Origin: JAPLJC01 sp963697965
Lineage (GTDB): Bacteria > Desulfobacterota > Desulfobaccia > Desulfobaccales > 0-14-0-80-60-11
Assembly: GCA_963697965.1 (NCBI GenBank)
Contig: OY969108.1
Span: 2,232,001-2,296,000 of the forward strand
Direction: 5' to 3'
DNA length: 64,000 bases
Positions 44,439-54,352 of this stretch are shown piece by piece (the first letter of the stretch is position 1; the number at the start of each line of letters is the position of its first letter). The notes under the pieces are model-generated. The model saw only the letters and a list, made by a program, of their open reading frames with translations, made no database searches and was not told where the DNA came from. Made by a program: the position numbers and the translations under genes.

Positions 44439-46289
44439 ATGCTGGAGATCAAACGTCCTGTCAGCTCCCCTTTAAGCCCCGAGCAGGTATCCGCCATCCA
44501 GGAAGCCCTATCCCGGCACAAAGCCGTCAAAGGCGGCTTGCTGCCGGCGCTGCACGAAGTGCAGGGGTTGTGCGGCAACTGGCTGCCCATGGAGGCCCTG
44601 CAACTCGTTTCCCAGGGTATGGATATTCCCTATCCCTACCTCTACGGGGTCATGAGCTTCTACACCATGTTCTCGCCTACTCCCAGGGGTAAGTACCTGA
44701 TTCGCATGTGCGAGTCCCCTCCCTGCCATATCTGGGGGGCGGACGACCTCCTGGAAGGGCTCCAGGCCGAGTTGGGGATCAAGGTGGGAGAAACGACCGG
44801 GGACGGTCTCTTCACCCTGGAAGCCACCGCCTGCCTGGGGGTCTGCGAGGTCTCGCCGGCCATGCAGATCAACGAGGTGGTCTTCGGCCGCCTCACCCCG
44901 GAGCGCCTGAAAGGCATCATTGCCGACTACCGGGCCGGCAAGACGGTGGACTACCGGACCCTGCCCCGCACCACCAACCCCATGAGCGATTATCCGGTCA
45001 GCGGCGATGAGCTGGTGCTCCTGGCCAACGTGGACCGGATCGACCCCTTCAGCCTGGACGCCTACCAGGAACAGGGCGGCTACGCAGCCCTGAAAAAGGC
45101 CCTGGCCATGAGCCAGGAGGAGGTGGTCAACACCGTCAAAGACTCGGGGCTGCGGGGCCGGGGCGGCGCCGGCTTCCCCACCGGCCTCAAGTGGTCCTTC
45201 ACCCTGCCCAATCCCAATTCTCCCAAATACATCGTCTGCAACGCCGATGAAGGGGAACCTGGGACCATCAAGGACCGCTATATCATGGAGGGCGACCCCC
45301 ACCGGGTCCTGGAGGGCATGGCCATTGCCGGCTATGCGGTGGGAGCCAGCGGCGGTTATATCTACGTGCGGGGCGAATATTACCTCAGCATGTTCCGCCT
45401 CAATAAGGCCATTGCCGACGCCACCGCCAGCAATCTCCTGGGTGACAACATTCAGGGCAGCGGCTTCTCCTTCCACATCCAGGTGCAGACCGGCGGCGGC
45501 TCCTACGTGTGCGGCGAAGAAACCGCGCTCATCGAATCGATTGAAGGCAAACGGGGTAATCCCCGGGTGAAACCGCCCTTTCCAGGCGTCGTCGGCGTCT
45601 GGAACAAGCCCACCATCGTCAACAACGTCGAGTCCCTGGCCTCCGTGCCGGCCATCGTCAGGAACGGCTCCGAATGGTACAAGTCCAAAGGCACCGAAGA
45701 CGCCAGGGGCACCAAGATCTTTCAGGTGGTGGGCCACGTCAATAAACCCGGCATCGTGGAGGCCAACCTGGGGATGACGGTGCGCCAGTTGATCGACAAG
45801 TATGGCGGCGGGGTGCGGGAGGGTCACAAATACAAGGCCTGCCAGACCGGCGGCTCCTCTTTCGGGTTCTTCCTGGATGAGCAACTCGACACCCCCATGG
45901 AATACAAGGCCATGGCGATGGCCGAAGGGGCCCTGGGCTCCGGCACCATGTTGGTCATGGACGACACCACCTGCGTCGTGGACGTGGTGAGGTCGATCCT
46001 CTATTTCTTTCAGCACGAGTCTTGCGGCTTCTGCCTGCCTTGCCGCCGCGGCACCCGGGCGCTTTACGAATTGATCTCCAAGGTGGCCGCTGGCCGGGGC
46101 AGCCGGGCCGACCTGGACCGGATGATCAGCCTGAGCCAGATCATGGTCGATTCCTCCAACTGCGCCCTGGGCATGAGCCCGTACTTCTTTATCAAGACCA
46201 CCATCGAGCGCTTCGCCGACGAGTACCAGGCCCACCTGGACGGCAAATGCCCCCTGGGGGTCTGCAAGGCGAAAGAACACGCACATTAG
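44439..46289 (+). CDS. nuoEF: NADH-quinone oxidoreductase subunits E and F, fused
   Basis: 616 aa. Residues 1-165 are NuoE (2Fe-2S Cys in CESPPCH and ACLGVC); from about 185 NuoF with SGLRGRGGAGFPTGLKW (FMN/NADH), CNADEGEPGTIKDRYIMEGD, and the 4Fe-4S motif ESCGFCLPC plus the Cys in SSNCALG. This is the NADH-oxidising arm of complex I. Same architecture as the formate dehydrogenase partner at 12984, so one is a duplicate of the other. First gene of the operon. Confidence 0.93.
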   Translation: MLEIKRPVSSPLSPEQVSAIQEALSRHKAVKGGLLPALHEVQGLCGNWLPMEALQLVSQGMDIPYPYLYGVMSFYTMFSPTPRGKYLIRMCESPPCHIWGADDLLEGLQAELGIKVGETTGDGLFTLEATACLGVCEVSPAMQINEVVFGRLTPERLKGIIADYRAGKTVDYRTLPRTTNPMSDYPVSGDELVLLANVDRIDPFSLDAYQEQGGYAALKKALAMSQEEVVNTVKDSGLRGRGGAGFPTGLKWSFTLPNPNSPKYIVCNADEGEPGTIKDRYIMEGDPHRVLEGMAIAGYAVGASGGYIYVRGEYYLSMFRLNKAIADATASNLLGDNIQGSGFSFHIQVQTGGGSYVCGEETALIESIEGKRGNPRVKPPFPGVVGVWNKPTIVNNVESLASVPAIVRNGSEWYKSKGTEDARGTKIFQVVGHVNKPGIVEANLGMTVRQLIDKYGGGVREGHKYKACQTGGSSFGFFLDEQLDTPMEYKAMAMAEGALGSGTMLVMDDTTCVVDVVRSILYFFQHESCGFCLPCRRGTRALYELISKVAAGRGSRADLDRMISLSQIMVDSSNCALGMSPYFFIKTTIERFADEYQAHLDGKCPLGVCKAKEHAH

Positions 46290-46332
46290 TGGGGGCGGGG
46301 TTTAACCGCCCCTGCACCAAAAGGCGAGACGT

Positions 46333-46689
46333 ATGCTGCTCAACTATCTGCCGGTATTGATTTACATCCTCATTTGCATCGGTCTGATCGCGGTGATCGT
46401 GCTCTTGTCCGAACTGCTGGGGAAAAAGAAGCACTTCGCCTCCAAGGACCTGCCCTATGAATGCGGCATGGATCCCATCGGTGACGCCCGCGGCCGTTAC
46501 ACGGTGCGCTTCTACGTCATCGCCATGTTCTTCATCGTCTTCGACATCGAGGGCATCTTTCTCTACCCCTGGGCAGTAATCTTCAAGCCCCTGGGGTGGT
46601 TCGGCTTCTGGGAGATGCTGGTCTTCATCGGCATCCTGGTGGTGGGCCTGGTGTACGTGTGGGGCAAGGGCGCCCTAGAATGGGAATGA
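46333..46689 (+). CDS. nuoA: NADH-quinone oxidoreductase subunit A
   Basis: 118 aa, three membrane helices. KDLPYECGMDPIGDARGRYTVRFYVIAMFFIVFDIE is the NuoA signature loop and second helix. Membrane arm subunit at the junction with the peripheral arm. A small type A-like palindrome (46290-46312) sits between it and nuoEF. Confidence 0.95.
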   Translation: MLLNYLPVLIYILICIGLIAVIVLLSELLGKKKHFASKDLPYECGMDPIGDARGRYTVRFYVIAMFFIVFDIEGIFLYPWAVIFKPLGWFGFWEMLVFIGILVVGLVYVWGKGALEWE

Positions 46690-46696
46690 TAAAAGA

Positions 46697-46723
46697 AGGT
46701 TTTCGGTTTCCGGTTTTCGGTAA
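46697..46723. repeat. GGTTTTCGGTTTCCGG repeat in the nuo operon
   Basis: GGTTTTCGGTTTCCGGTTTT lies between nuoA and nuoB and matches tracts at 18758, 41262 and 42326. It shows that dispersed repeats also invade operon spacers. Confidence 0.5.
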
Positions 46724-46785
46724 TTGAAGAGGGCAGCCAGCCTGCGTCCAACCCAAAGACGAAATACGGTTTTTTGGAGCCTTAC

Positions 46786-47300
<515 letters not shown>

Positions 47301-47304
<4 letters not shown>

Positions 47305-47756
47305 GCGCCGCCGTCAATCTGGTCCAGGAGCGGTTCCCCGATGAACTGCAAGAGGTGGTGGAGTTCCGGGGAGATACCACCCTCGTGGTCAGGCCGGAAC
47401 GCCTGGTGGAGATCTGCGCTGCCCTGCGGGATGACCCGGAGACCTCCTTCCGGTATCTCTCCATGATCGCCGGCATGGACTACCTGCCCCAAAGCCCCCG
47501 CTTCGGGCTGGTCTATAACCTTTATTCGCACCAGTTTCACAACCGCATCACTCTCAAGACCCTGCTGGCCGATGACGCCGCCCCGGTGGCGAACTCGGTG
47601 ACAAGTGTGTGGTCCACGGCCAACTGGCACGAGCGGGAAGTTTACGACATGATGGGGATTCGCTTCCAGGGCCATCCGGATCTGCGGCGCCTCCTCATGC
47701 CCTCCGACTGGGTGGGACATCCGCAGCGCAAGGATTACCCCCTGCGGGGGCAATAA
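47301..47756 (+). CDS. nuoC: NADH-quinone oxidoreductase subunit C
   Basis: 151 aa. SMIAGMDYLPQSPRFGLVYNL and SVWSTANWHEREVYDMMGIRFQGHPDLRRLLMP are the NuoC core, ending DYPLRGQ. Separate from NuoD here. Overlaps nuoB by 4 bp (ATGA). Confidence 0.95.
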
Positions 47757-47782
47757 ATCGCGGTGGGGTTTTTCGTTTTCAC

Positions 47783-47806
47783 TCAGGACCACTATCAGGA
47801 CCACTA
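47783..47806. repeat. Tandem 12-bp repeat
   Basis: TCAGGACCACTA occurs twice in tandem between nuoC and the inserted AT-rich gene. It could mark an insertion boundary. Confidence 0.55.
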
Positions 47807-47833
47807 TCTTGAGAAGGAAGGGAGGGTAAAAAC

Positions 47834-48262
47834 ATGAAATGGAAAGCCAATTTAATTGTAACATTGGTTTTAAGCGTTACCCTGTTCACGGTTTTTGCAA
47901 TAGCGAGAGACACATATGCTGCTTCAGGAGATTTGCGAGGAACCTGGAACATAACCAGGAACCCTAATAGCCAGGGTAATACATTGTATGGGAGGCTAAA
48001 GATTGATGAACGGCTTAACTCATCACATTATATAGGTACGTTTTACAGAAATTCAAGTAATACTAATTGCGGTGCTATTGAAAAGGCAGATATTGTAGTT
48101 AATGGCAATTCCATTACCATCGTATGTACAGTAACATCTACTACATGTAGTGCCTGGTACCCTGAAACATACCATCTAACTCTTAATAATGATGTTATGG
48201 AAGGTAGTTATACTGATACGAATGGAACCACCGGCAATATAATCTTAAAAAAAGGGCTTTAA
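47834..48262 (+). CDS. Hypothetical exported protein, AT-rich insertion in the nuo operon
   Basis: 142 aa with GGAGG before the ATG. Residues 1-30 are a signal peptide (core LIVTLVLSVTLFTVFAIA, cut near TYAA). The rest is a short beta-rich domain (LRGTWNITRN, YIGTFYRNSS, TITIVC-like NSITIVCTVTS, TYHLTLNNDVMEGSYTD) reminiscent of small lipocalin-like barrels, with three Cys in the mature part (one in TNC, two near TVTSTTC). Codon use and GC content are far lower than those of nuoC and nuoD. Not part of complex I as known. No family recognised. Confidence 0.6.
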   Translation: MKWKANLIVTLVLSVTLFTVFAIARDTYAASGDLRGTWNITRNPNSQGNTLYGRLKIDERLNSSHYIGTFYRNSSNTNCGAIEKADIVVNGNSITIVCTVTSTTCSAWYPETYHLTLNNDVMEGSYTDTNGTTGNIILKKGL

Positions 48263-48329
48263 AGAGTCAGAGTGTGGCTTTTCCTTTGCGGACCGCGCCC
48301 CACGAATTTCGAAAAATGAGAAACTGGCT

Positions 48330-49529
48330 ATGAAACAAGCTCAAACCATGCCGCGCACCGAAACCATGCAGCTCAACGTGGGGCCCTCGCACCCCAGCAC
48401 CCACGGGGTGCTGCGGGTCCTGGTGGAACTGGACGGCGAGCTCATCATCAAGGCCGACCCGGATATCGGCTACCTGCATCGGGGCATAGAGAAGATGTGC
48501 GAGTACCGCACCTATCACAAGTGCATGCCCCTGATGAATCGGCTCGACTATCTGGCCGGGGAGGTCAACAATTTCGGTTTTTGCCTGGCGGTGGAAAAGC
48601 TCCTGGGGGTGGCAATCCCCAAGCGGGCCCAGTATATCAGGGTGATGCTGGCGGAGCTGACCCGCATCGCCTCCCACCTCTTTTGGCTGGGGACCCACGG
48701 CCACGACCTGGGGGCCATGACCCCCCTGTTCTACGCCTTCCGGGAGCGGGAACAGATCATGGACCTGTGCGAGATGGTCTCCGGGGCCCGGATGTTCCCG
48801 CTCTATTGCCGTATCGGCGGCCTGGCCGCGGATCTGCCCGAGGGGTTCCTGCCGCTGGCCGCCAACTTCGCCCAGGCCTTCCCGGATCGCTGGCGGGATT
48901 ACGATAACCTCCTCACCCAAAACCAGATCTGGAAAGAACGCACCATCGGGGTAGGGGTCATGTCCAGAGACGAGGTTCTGGATTGGGGCTGGTCCGGCCC
49001 CATGGCCCGGGGCTCCGGGGTCGATTGGGACCTGCGCCGGGATAATCCGTACTCCAGTTACGAGGAATTCGAATTCGAAGTGCCCCTGGGGAAAAACGGT
49101 GACACCTACGACCGCTACCTGGTGCGGATGCGGGAGATGCTACAGAGCGCCCGCATCGTCCGGCAGGCGGTGGCCAAGATCGAGGAGACCGAGCCCGGGG
49201 ACATCAAGTGCGCCGACCCGAGGGTGAGCCTGCCACCCAAAGAGCGGGTCTATAACGAGATCGAGGCCCTGATCCACCACTTCCTCATTATCCAGGACGG
49301 CATCCGGCCGCCGGTGGGGGAAGTCTACCAGTGCATCGAAGCCCCCAAGGGGGAGATGGGCTTTTATATCGTCAGCGACGGCAGCCCCAAGCCCTTCCGG
49401 GTCAAGGTCCGGGGGCCCAGCTTCATCAACCTGTCGGCCTGCGACAAGCTGGCTCGAGGAAGGCTGCTGGCGGACCTGATCGCTTTGATCGGCACCATGG
49501 ACATCGTCCTGGCAGACGTGGACCGGTAA
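48330..49529 (+). CDS. nuoD: NADH-quinone oxidoreductase subunit D
   Basis: 399 aa. VGPSHPSTHGVLRVLVELDGE, DIGYLHRGIEKMCEYRTYHK, DYLAGEVNNFGFCLAVEKLL and the C-terminal MDIVLADVDR are standard. It forms the quinone site with NuoB. It resumes the GC-rich composition after the AT-rich insert. Confidence 0.96.
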   Translation: MKQAQTMPRTETMQLNVGPSHPSTHGVLRVLVELDGELIIKADPDIGYLHRGIEKMCEYRTYHKCMPLMNRLDYLAGEVNNFGFCLAVEKLLGVAIPKRAQYIRVMLAELTRIASHLFWLGTHGHDLGAMTPLFYAFREREQIMDLCEMVSGARMFPLYCRIGGLAADLPEGFLPLAANFAQAFPDRWRDYDNLLTQNQIWKERTIGVGVMSRDEVLDWGWSGPMARGSGVDWDLRRDNPYSSYEEFEFEVPLGKNGDTYDRYLVRMREMLQSARIVRQAVAKIEETEPGDIKCADPRVSLPPKERVYNEIEALIHHFLIIQDGIRPPVGEVYQCIEAPKGEMGFYIVSDGSPKPFRVKVRGPSFINLSACDKLARGRLLADLIALIGTMDIVLADVDR

Positions 49530-49607
49530 AGGAGCCGCGGCTCGCGGCCGGGCCGGGTGGGCCGGGCCCGCCCCCAGGCGCAGGCGGGATTCGGTCCAAA
49601 GGAAAAT

Positions 49608-49991
49608 ATGGCGTATCGCCAAGGCAAGATCGTCCTGAGTATGGCGCTGGCCCTCCTGCTGGCGGGGAGCGGTCCGGTTTTCGGCCAGGCCACCAGGACC
49701 TTTACCGGCAAGATCATTGAGATCGCCCGGGGGACCGAGCTTGACGTCGACCGACATGGCAATTTCTATATTTTGCATTTGGAGGAGTACCCCGAAACCA
49801 GCTTTCGCCTATCTCCCGAAGACGCGGTGAGATTCGGGGTGGTCGACCCCACGGGGATCACGGGCCTGCTGACTCCCCAAAAGAGCAAGGGCCTGGGCTG
49901 GAGGGTCAGGTTGACTTGCGAGGGTAAAGCTACCGGGGGTCCCAATTCCCCTACCTACCGGGTGCTCGACGTGGAGCGGCTGGAGAATTGA
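49608..49991 (+). CDS. Hypothetical exported small protein in the nuo operon
   Basis: 127 aa from ATG 49608 with AAAGGA upstream. Signal peptide 1-27 (LSMALALLLAGSGPVFGQ). Mature part is beta-rich: TFTGKIIEIARGTELDVD, FYILHLEEYPETSFRL, GWRVRLTCEGKA, YRVLDVERLEN, like an OB-fold. GC-rich like the operon, so it is not the same kind of insert as the 47834 gene. No family recognised, and it is not a known complex I subunit. Confidence 0.55.
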   Translation: MAYRQGKIVLSMALALLLAGSGPVFGQATRTFTGKIIEIARGTELDVDRHGNFYILHLEEYPETSFRLSPEDAVRFGVVDPTGITGLLTPQKSKGLGWRVRLTCEGKATGGPNSPTYRVLDVERLEN

Positions 49992-50219
49992 GGGGCCGAA
50001 GGTATTCAGGCTGGCCCTGTTTCTCTCTAAGGATTGTAAAGTAAAGTTGCCGGAGGCATCCGGCGCAGACAACAGGAACTGGCGGAGCACCGGGTCAAAT
50101 CATTGGCAAGATGGCCCGATAATTAAAGAACTGGCGGCCTTGCCCGCCAGACCCGCTCGGGCTGAGGGCTGCCGGCTGGCAGTCCGCGGCCCCCACGCAG
50201 GTTTACACAGGATCGACTT

Positions 50220-52868
50220 ATGGTGAATCTGACCATCGACGGCCGGGCGCTTCAGGCCAAAAAGGGCTCCACCATCCTGGAAGCGGCCCGGGAGCACGGG
50301 ATCTTCATCCCCACCCTTTGTTACCATCAGGCCCTGCATCCCATCGGCTCCTGCCGCATCTGCGTGGTGGAGGTTAAACCAGGTCCGCCCCGGCCTCTGC
50401 CGGCTTGCGCCACCTATGTCAACGAAGGCATGGAAGTCACCACCACCTCCCCCAAGCTGGAGGCCATCAGGAATGAGCTGCTGCAACTGGTCCTGATCAA
50501 CCACGCCCTGGAGTGCCCCATCTGCGACAAGGGCGGCGAGTGCGAGCTCCAGAATCTGACCTACGCCCTGGCCATCGAGAAAGTGGACCTGGAGGCGGTG
50601 CAACTCCCTCCCCGCTTCGACTACGAGTCCAATTTCGTGGAGCGCCACCAGGACCGCTGCGTGACCTGCGGCCGCTGCGTGCGCATCTGCCAGGAGCGGG
50701 TGGGGGCCTGGTCCTGGAACTTCGTGCAGCGGGGCTACTTTACCCAGCTTTCCAGCGGCGAGCTGCCCCTGGACTGCGAATTCTGCGGCTCCTGCATCGA
50801 CATCTGTCCGGTGGGGGCCTTGATCAACAAGCAGTGGAAATACCGGGCCCGGGCCTGGGAGGTGGACAAGACCGAGGTGGCCTGCCCCTTCTGCGGCGGC
50901 GGCTGCTATTATCAGGTCCACACCAAAGACCAGCGCATCCTGAGGGTGCGCAACGAAGAGAGTGTGCTCCTTTGCGGCCGGGGGCGCTTCGGCTGGCCGG
51001 TGGTGGAATCCCCGGACCGGGTTAAGACCCCGTTAATCAGGGAAAACGGCAGCTTCAGGCCCGCCTCCTGGGATGAGGCCCTGGACCTGGTGGCCGCCAA
51101 ATTCAAGGAAGCGGTGGAGGCCGGCGGCCCTAAGGCCATCTATGGGGTGGGGTCGCCCCGGGCCACCAACGAGGCCAACTACCTCTTCCAGAAATTCTTT
51201 CGGGCCGGCCTGGGCACCAACTGCCTGGACTCGACGGCCCGGCTCACCTACGTGCGGGCCCTGAAGGGCATCGCTGCGGTCTTTGGCCTGCCCACGGTTG
51301 CCGGGGTGGAGATCGCCCCGGGCCGGCCGGGGCCCTACCGGTCGCCCTTCAGCCTCACCCCCGAGGCCCAGGTGAGCGGCTTTCCTGCAGTGCTGGGCAA
51401 GTTGGCGGATCTGCCCAAGGCCGACCTGGTCCTGGTGCTGGGCGCCGACCTCACCCCGGAGCTGCCGCCCCTGGGCTGGAAGGTCCACGAAGCCAAGGAG
51501 AAGGACGGCTTCCAACTGCTGGTGGCCAATAACCGCCGGACCAAGTTCGATCGCTACGCCACCCTGTCTCTGCGCTACAAGCCGGGAAGCGAACGGCTGC
51601 TCATCGCCGGGCTGATCAAGGCCTTGCTCACTGCCAACCCCGACCTGACCCCGGCCGTGGAGGCCACCGGCCTGGATGAGCTCAAAGAGAGCCTCAAAAA
51701 GCTCACTCTGAAAGACGTGGCCGCCAAGACGGGCGTGGAGGAAGGCCTCATTAAGGAGGCGGCGGCCAAGCTGGCCCGGGCCCAGGCCCCGGCCATCATC
51801 TTTGGCTCCGAACTCAGCGGCCAGGATAAGGGCCTGCAAAACGCCGTGGCCCTGGCTGATCTCTTTCTGCTGGTTGGCAAACCCGGCGTTCCCGGCAGCG
51901 CCCTCTATCCGGTGGCGGAGAAAAATAACACCCGGGGAGTGTGCGAGGTCGGGGTCCTGCCGGACCGCCTGCCCGGCTTTCTCCCCCTAAATGCCGACAC
52001 CGCCGGAATTTTCTGGGGCCAGAACCCGCCGCTTAGCGAACCCGGCCCTACCCTGGAAGAACTTCTGGACCTCCTGGAGAAGGGAGAGGGGGGAGTGGCG
52101 CCCCAGGCCCTCTATCTTCTGGGAGGCGACCTGCTGCGGACCCTGCCGCATCGGAGCCGGGTCGCCAACCTCTTGAAAAAGATCCCCTTTATCGTGGTGC
52201 AGGATGCCTTCCTCACCGATACCGCCCAACTGGCCCAGGTGGTGTTGCCCGTGGCCATCCATGCCGAACAGGAAGGCACTTTCATCAGCAGCACCGGGCA
52301 ACTGGGGCTGCTGTCCCAGGCCCTGCCCGCCAACGGGGTGCGGCCCGACTGGCAGATCATCAGCCAGCTTGGAGTCAAGATGGGCTTTGCCATGAAATAC
52401 GGCAGCCCCAAGGAGATCTTCCGGGAACTGGCTCAAAAGATGCCCCTCTGGGCCGGCCTGGCCCCCAGGCTCAGCACCCCCTGCCCGGATCTGAAGATGG
52501 ACCTGAAGGGCAAGTTCGTGCCCTTCGAGACGGACATCAGCCTGCCGGGGCGCCGCCCCTTCACCCTGGTGGTGGGAAAATCCCTGCAGCACTCCGGCTC
52601 CTATACCACGCATCACCCCTGCGGCACCCTGTTGGTAACTCCCGGGGCCCGGCTGAAGATCAACCCCGAAGACGCCGCCGGCCTGGGTCTGGCGGAGGGC
52701 GAGGCCGCCAAAGTGATTTCCTCCCAGGGTGAGGTAAAGGTGCCTGTCACCCTGGCCCGGGACCTGCCCGCTGGCCTGGTTTTGCTGCCGGACCATTTTG
52801 CCGAGCCGGCGGCCCATGATTTGACTCTGAACTCCAACCTGGTGCGTGTGACCATCCAAAAGGGTTGA
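50220..52868 (+). CDS. nuoG: NADH-quinone oxidoreductase subunit G
   Basis: 882 aa. 2Fe-2S domain (CYHQALHPIGSCRIC, LPACAT), His-ligated 4Fe-4S (NHALECPICDKGGECELQ), two further clusters (CVTCGRCVRIC, CEFCGSCIDICPVGAL), then a molybdopterin-oxidoreductase fold with the extra cluster site CPFCGGGCYY. At the position where FdhA has CARL-U it reads TARLTY, so it is not a formate dehydrogenase. The start ATG is preceded by a 230-bp spacer in which I see nothing. Confidence 0.94.
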   Translation: MVNLTIDGRALQAKKGSTILEAAREHGIFIPTLCYHQALHPIGSCRICVVEVKPGPPRPLPACATYVNEGMEVTTTSPKLEAIRNELLQLVLINHALECPICDKGGECELQNLTYALAIEKVDLEAVQLPPRFDYESNFVERHQDRCVTCGRCVRICQERVGAWSWNFVQRGYFTQLSSGELPLDCEFCGSCIDICPVGALINKQWKYRARAWEVDKTEVACPFCGGGCYYQVHTKDQRILRVRNEESVLLCGRGRFGWPVVESPDRVKTPLIRENGSFRPASWDEALDLVAAKFKEAVEAGGPKAIYGVGSPRATNEANYLFQKFFRAGLGTNCLDSTARLTYVRALKGIAAVFGLPTVAGVEIAPGRPGPYRSPFSLTPEAQVSGFPAVLGKLADLPKADLVLVLGADLTPELPPLGWKVHEAKEKDGFQLLVANNRRTKFDRYATLSLRYKPGSERLLIAGLIKALLTANPDLTPAVEATGLDELKESLKKLTLKDVAAKTGVEEGLIKEAAAKLARAQAPAIIFGSELSGQDKGLQNAVALADLFLLVGKPGVPGSALYPVAEKNNTRGVCEVGVLPDRLPGFLPLNADTAGIFWGQNPPLSEPGPTLEELLDLLEKGEGGVAPQALYLLGGDLLRTLPHRSRVANLLKKIPFIVVQDAFLTDTAQLAQVVLPVAIHAEQEGTFISSTGQLGLLSQALPANGVRPDWQIISQLGVKMGFAMKYGSPKEIFRELAQKMPLWAGLAPRLSTPCPDLKMDLKGKFVPFETDISLPGRRPFTLVVGKSLQHSGSYTTHHPCGTLLVTPGARLKINPEDAAGLGLAEGEAAKVISSQGEVKVPVTLARDLPAGLVLLPDHFAEPAAHDLTLNSNLVRVTIQKG

Positions 52869-52872
52869 GAAG

Positions 52873-53904
52873 ATGAATCTGCCCCTGTTGATAGTACTAA
52901 GCATCGTCAAAATCGGCGTGGTGATGTTGGTCCTGCTCACCGCGGTGGCCTACGCAGTCCTGATGGAGCGCAAGGTCCTGGGCTTCATCCAACTGCGCTA
53001 CGGCCCCAACCGGGTGGGCCCCTGGGGACTGCTGCAGCCGGTGGCGGACCTGATCAAGCTGCTGTTCAAGGAGGAGTTCACCCCTCCCGGGGCCAACCGG
53101 ATTCTGTTCATCATGGCCCCCATCCTCAGCGCCGTCACCGCCTTCCTGCCCTTTGCCGCCATCCCCTTCGCCAATACCATTTTACCCCCTGAGATCTCGC
53201 TGTTCGGGCACAAAGTGAGCCTCACCGCGGCAGCCCTGAACCAGGGGGTGATCGCCGACGTCAACGTGGGGCTGCTCTACATCTTTGCCGTCTCTTCCCT
53301 GGCGGTATATGGCGCGGTGTTGGGCGGCTGGTCCTCCAACAATAAATACTCCCTGCTGGGCGCCCTGCGCCTCTGCGCCCAGATGGTCAGCTATGAAATA
53401 GCCCTGGGGCTCTCGGTCATCGGGGTGCTGATGCTGTCCGGCAGCCTGAGCATGGTGAAGATCGTCGAAGCTCAAAGCTCCATGCCCTTCATCGTTTACC
53501 AGCCCCTGGGATTTTTTCTCTTCCTGACTGCGGCCTTTGCCGAATGCGCGCGCACGCCCTTTGACCTGATTGAATGCGAAAACGAGCTGGTGGCCGGGTT
53601 TCAGACGGAATACAGCTCCATGAAGTGGGCCCTGTTCATGATGGGGGAATACACCCACATCATCGTGGCCTCGGCCCTGACGGTGACCCTGTTCCTGGGC
53701 GGTTGGCACGGGCCGCTGTTGCCTCCGGTGATCTGGTTTATGTTAAAGACCTTTGTGGTAATCTTCTTCTTCATGTGGGTGCGGGGCACCTTCCCCCGCT
53801 TCCGTTTTGACCAGCTCATGCGCTTAGGCTGGAAAGTGCTCGTGCCCCTCGGTTTGGCGAACATCGTCTGCACCGGGGCGATAATCTTATTTCTCAAGGG
53901 TTAA
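52873..53904 (+). CDS. nuoH: NADH-quinone oxidoreductase subunit H
   Basis: 343 aa, about eight membrane helices. MERKVLGFIQLRYGPNRVGPWG, ARTPFDLIECENELVAGFQTEYSS and WVRGTFPRFRFDQLM are NuoH landmarks. It forms the quinone entry at the membrane junction. Confidence 0.96.
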   Translation: MNLPLLIVLSIVKIGVVMLVLLTAVAYAVLMERKVLGFIQLRYGPNRVGPWGLLQPVADLIKLLFKEEFTPPGANRILFIMAPILSAVTAFLPFAAIPFANTILPPEISLFGHKVSLTAAALNQGVIADVNVGLLYIFAVSSLAVYGAVLGGWSSNNKYSLLGALRLCAQMVSYEIALGLSVIGVLMLSGSLSMVKIVEAQSSMPFIVYQPLGFFLFLTAAFAECARTPFDLIECENELVAGFQTEYSSMKWALFMMGEYTHIIVASALTVTLFLGGWHGPLLPPVIWFMLKTFVVIFFFMWVRGTFPRFRFDQLMRLGWKVLVPLGLANIVCTGAIILFLKG

Positions 53905-53907
53905 CCC

Positions 53908-54339
53908 ATGATTATGCCATTGCTCAAGGGATTGGCCACCACCCTGCGGATGGTGTTTACCAAACCCATCACCCAACAGTATCCCGAAGAGAAGCGGCCG
54001 ATGTACCCCCGCTGGCGGGGGCAGCCGCAACTGACCGTCGATCCCGACGGTCATCGCCGCTGCGTAGCCTGCACCCTCTGCATGGTGGTCTGCCCCTCCA
54101 ATGCCATCCGGGGCATTGTCGCCGCCGAAGGCAGCGAGCACGAAAAGTACCCGGTGCAGTTCACCATTGACCTGCAGCGCTGCATTTTTTGCGGCCTCTG
54201 CCAGGAGGCCTGTCCCAAGGGGGCCATCAAACTGAACAACGCCTATGAGCTGGCCCAATACGATAAGAACGCCCTGATTCTCAATATTGAGACGGCAACT
54301 CAGCCAGAATCCAACTTGCGTCTTAAGGATTGGCTCTAA
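53908..54339 (+). CDS. nuoI: NADH-quinone oxidoreductase subunit I
   Basis: 143 aa. Two 4Fe-4S motifs, CVACTLCMVVCPSNAI and CIFCGLCQEACPKGAI, for clusters N6a and N6b. YPEEKRPMYPRWRGQP matches the N-terminal region. It follows nuoH by 3 bp. Confidence 0.96.
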   Translation: MIMPLLKGLATTLRMVFTKPITQQYPEEKRPMYPRWRGQPQLTVDPDGHRRCVACTLCMVVCPSNAIRGIVAAEGSEHEKYPVQFTIDLQRCIFCGLCQEACPKGAIKLNNAYELAQYDKNALILNIETATQPESNLRLKDWL

Positions 54340-54352
54340 AGGAGGCCTGGGG

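Noticed and set aside
47834..48262. The AT-rich gene as a complex I subunit
   Set aside because: It has a signal peptide, no match to any Nuo subunit, and foreign base composition; all expected subunits are present elsewhere in the operon.
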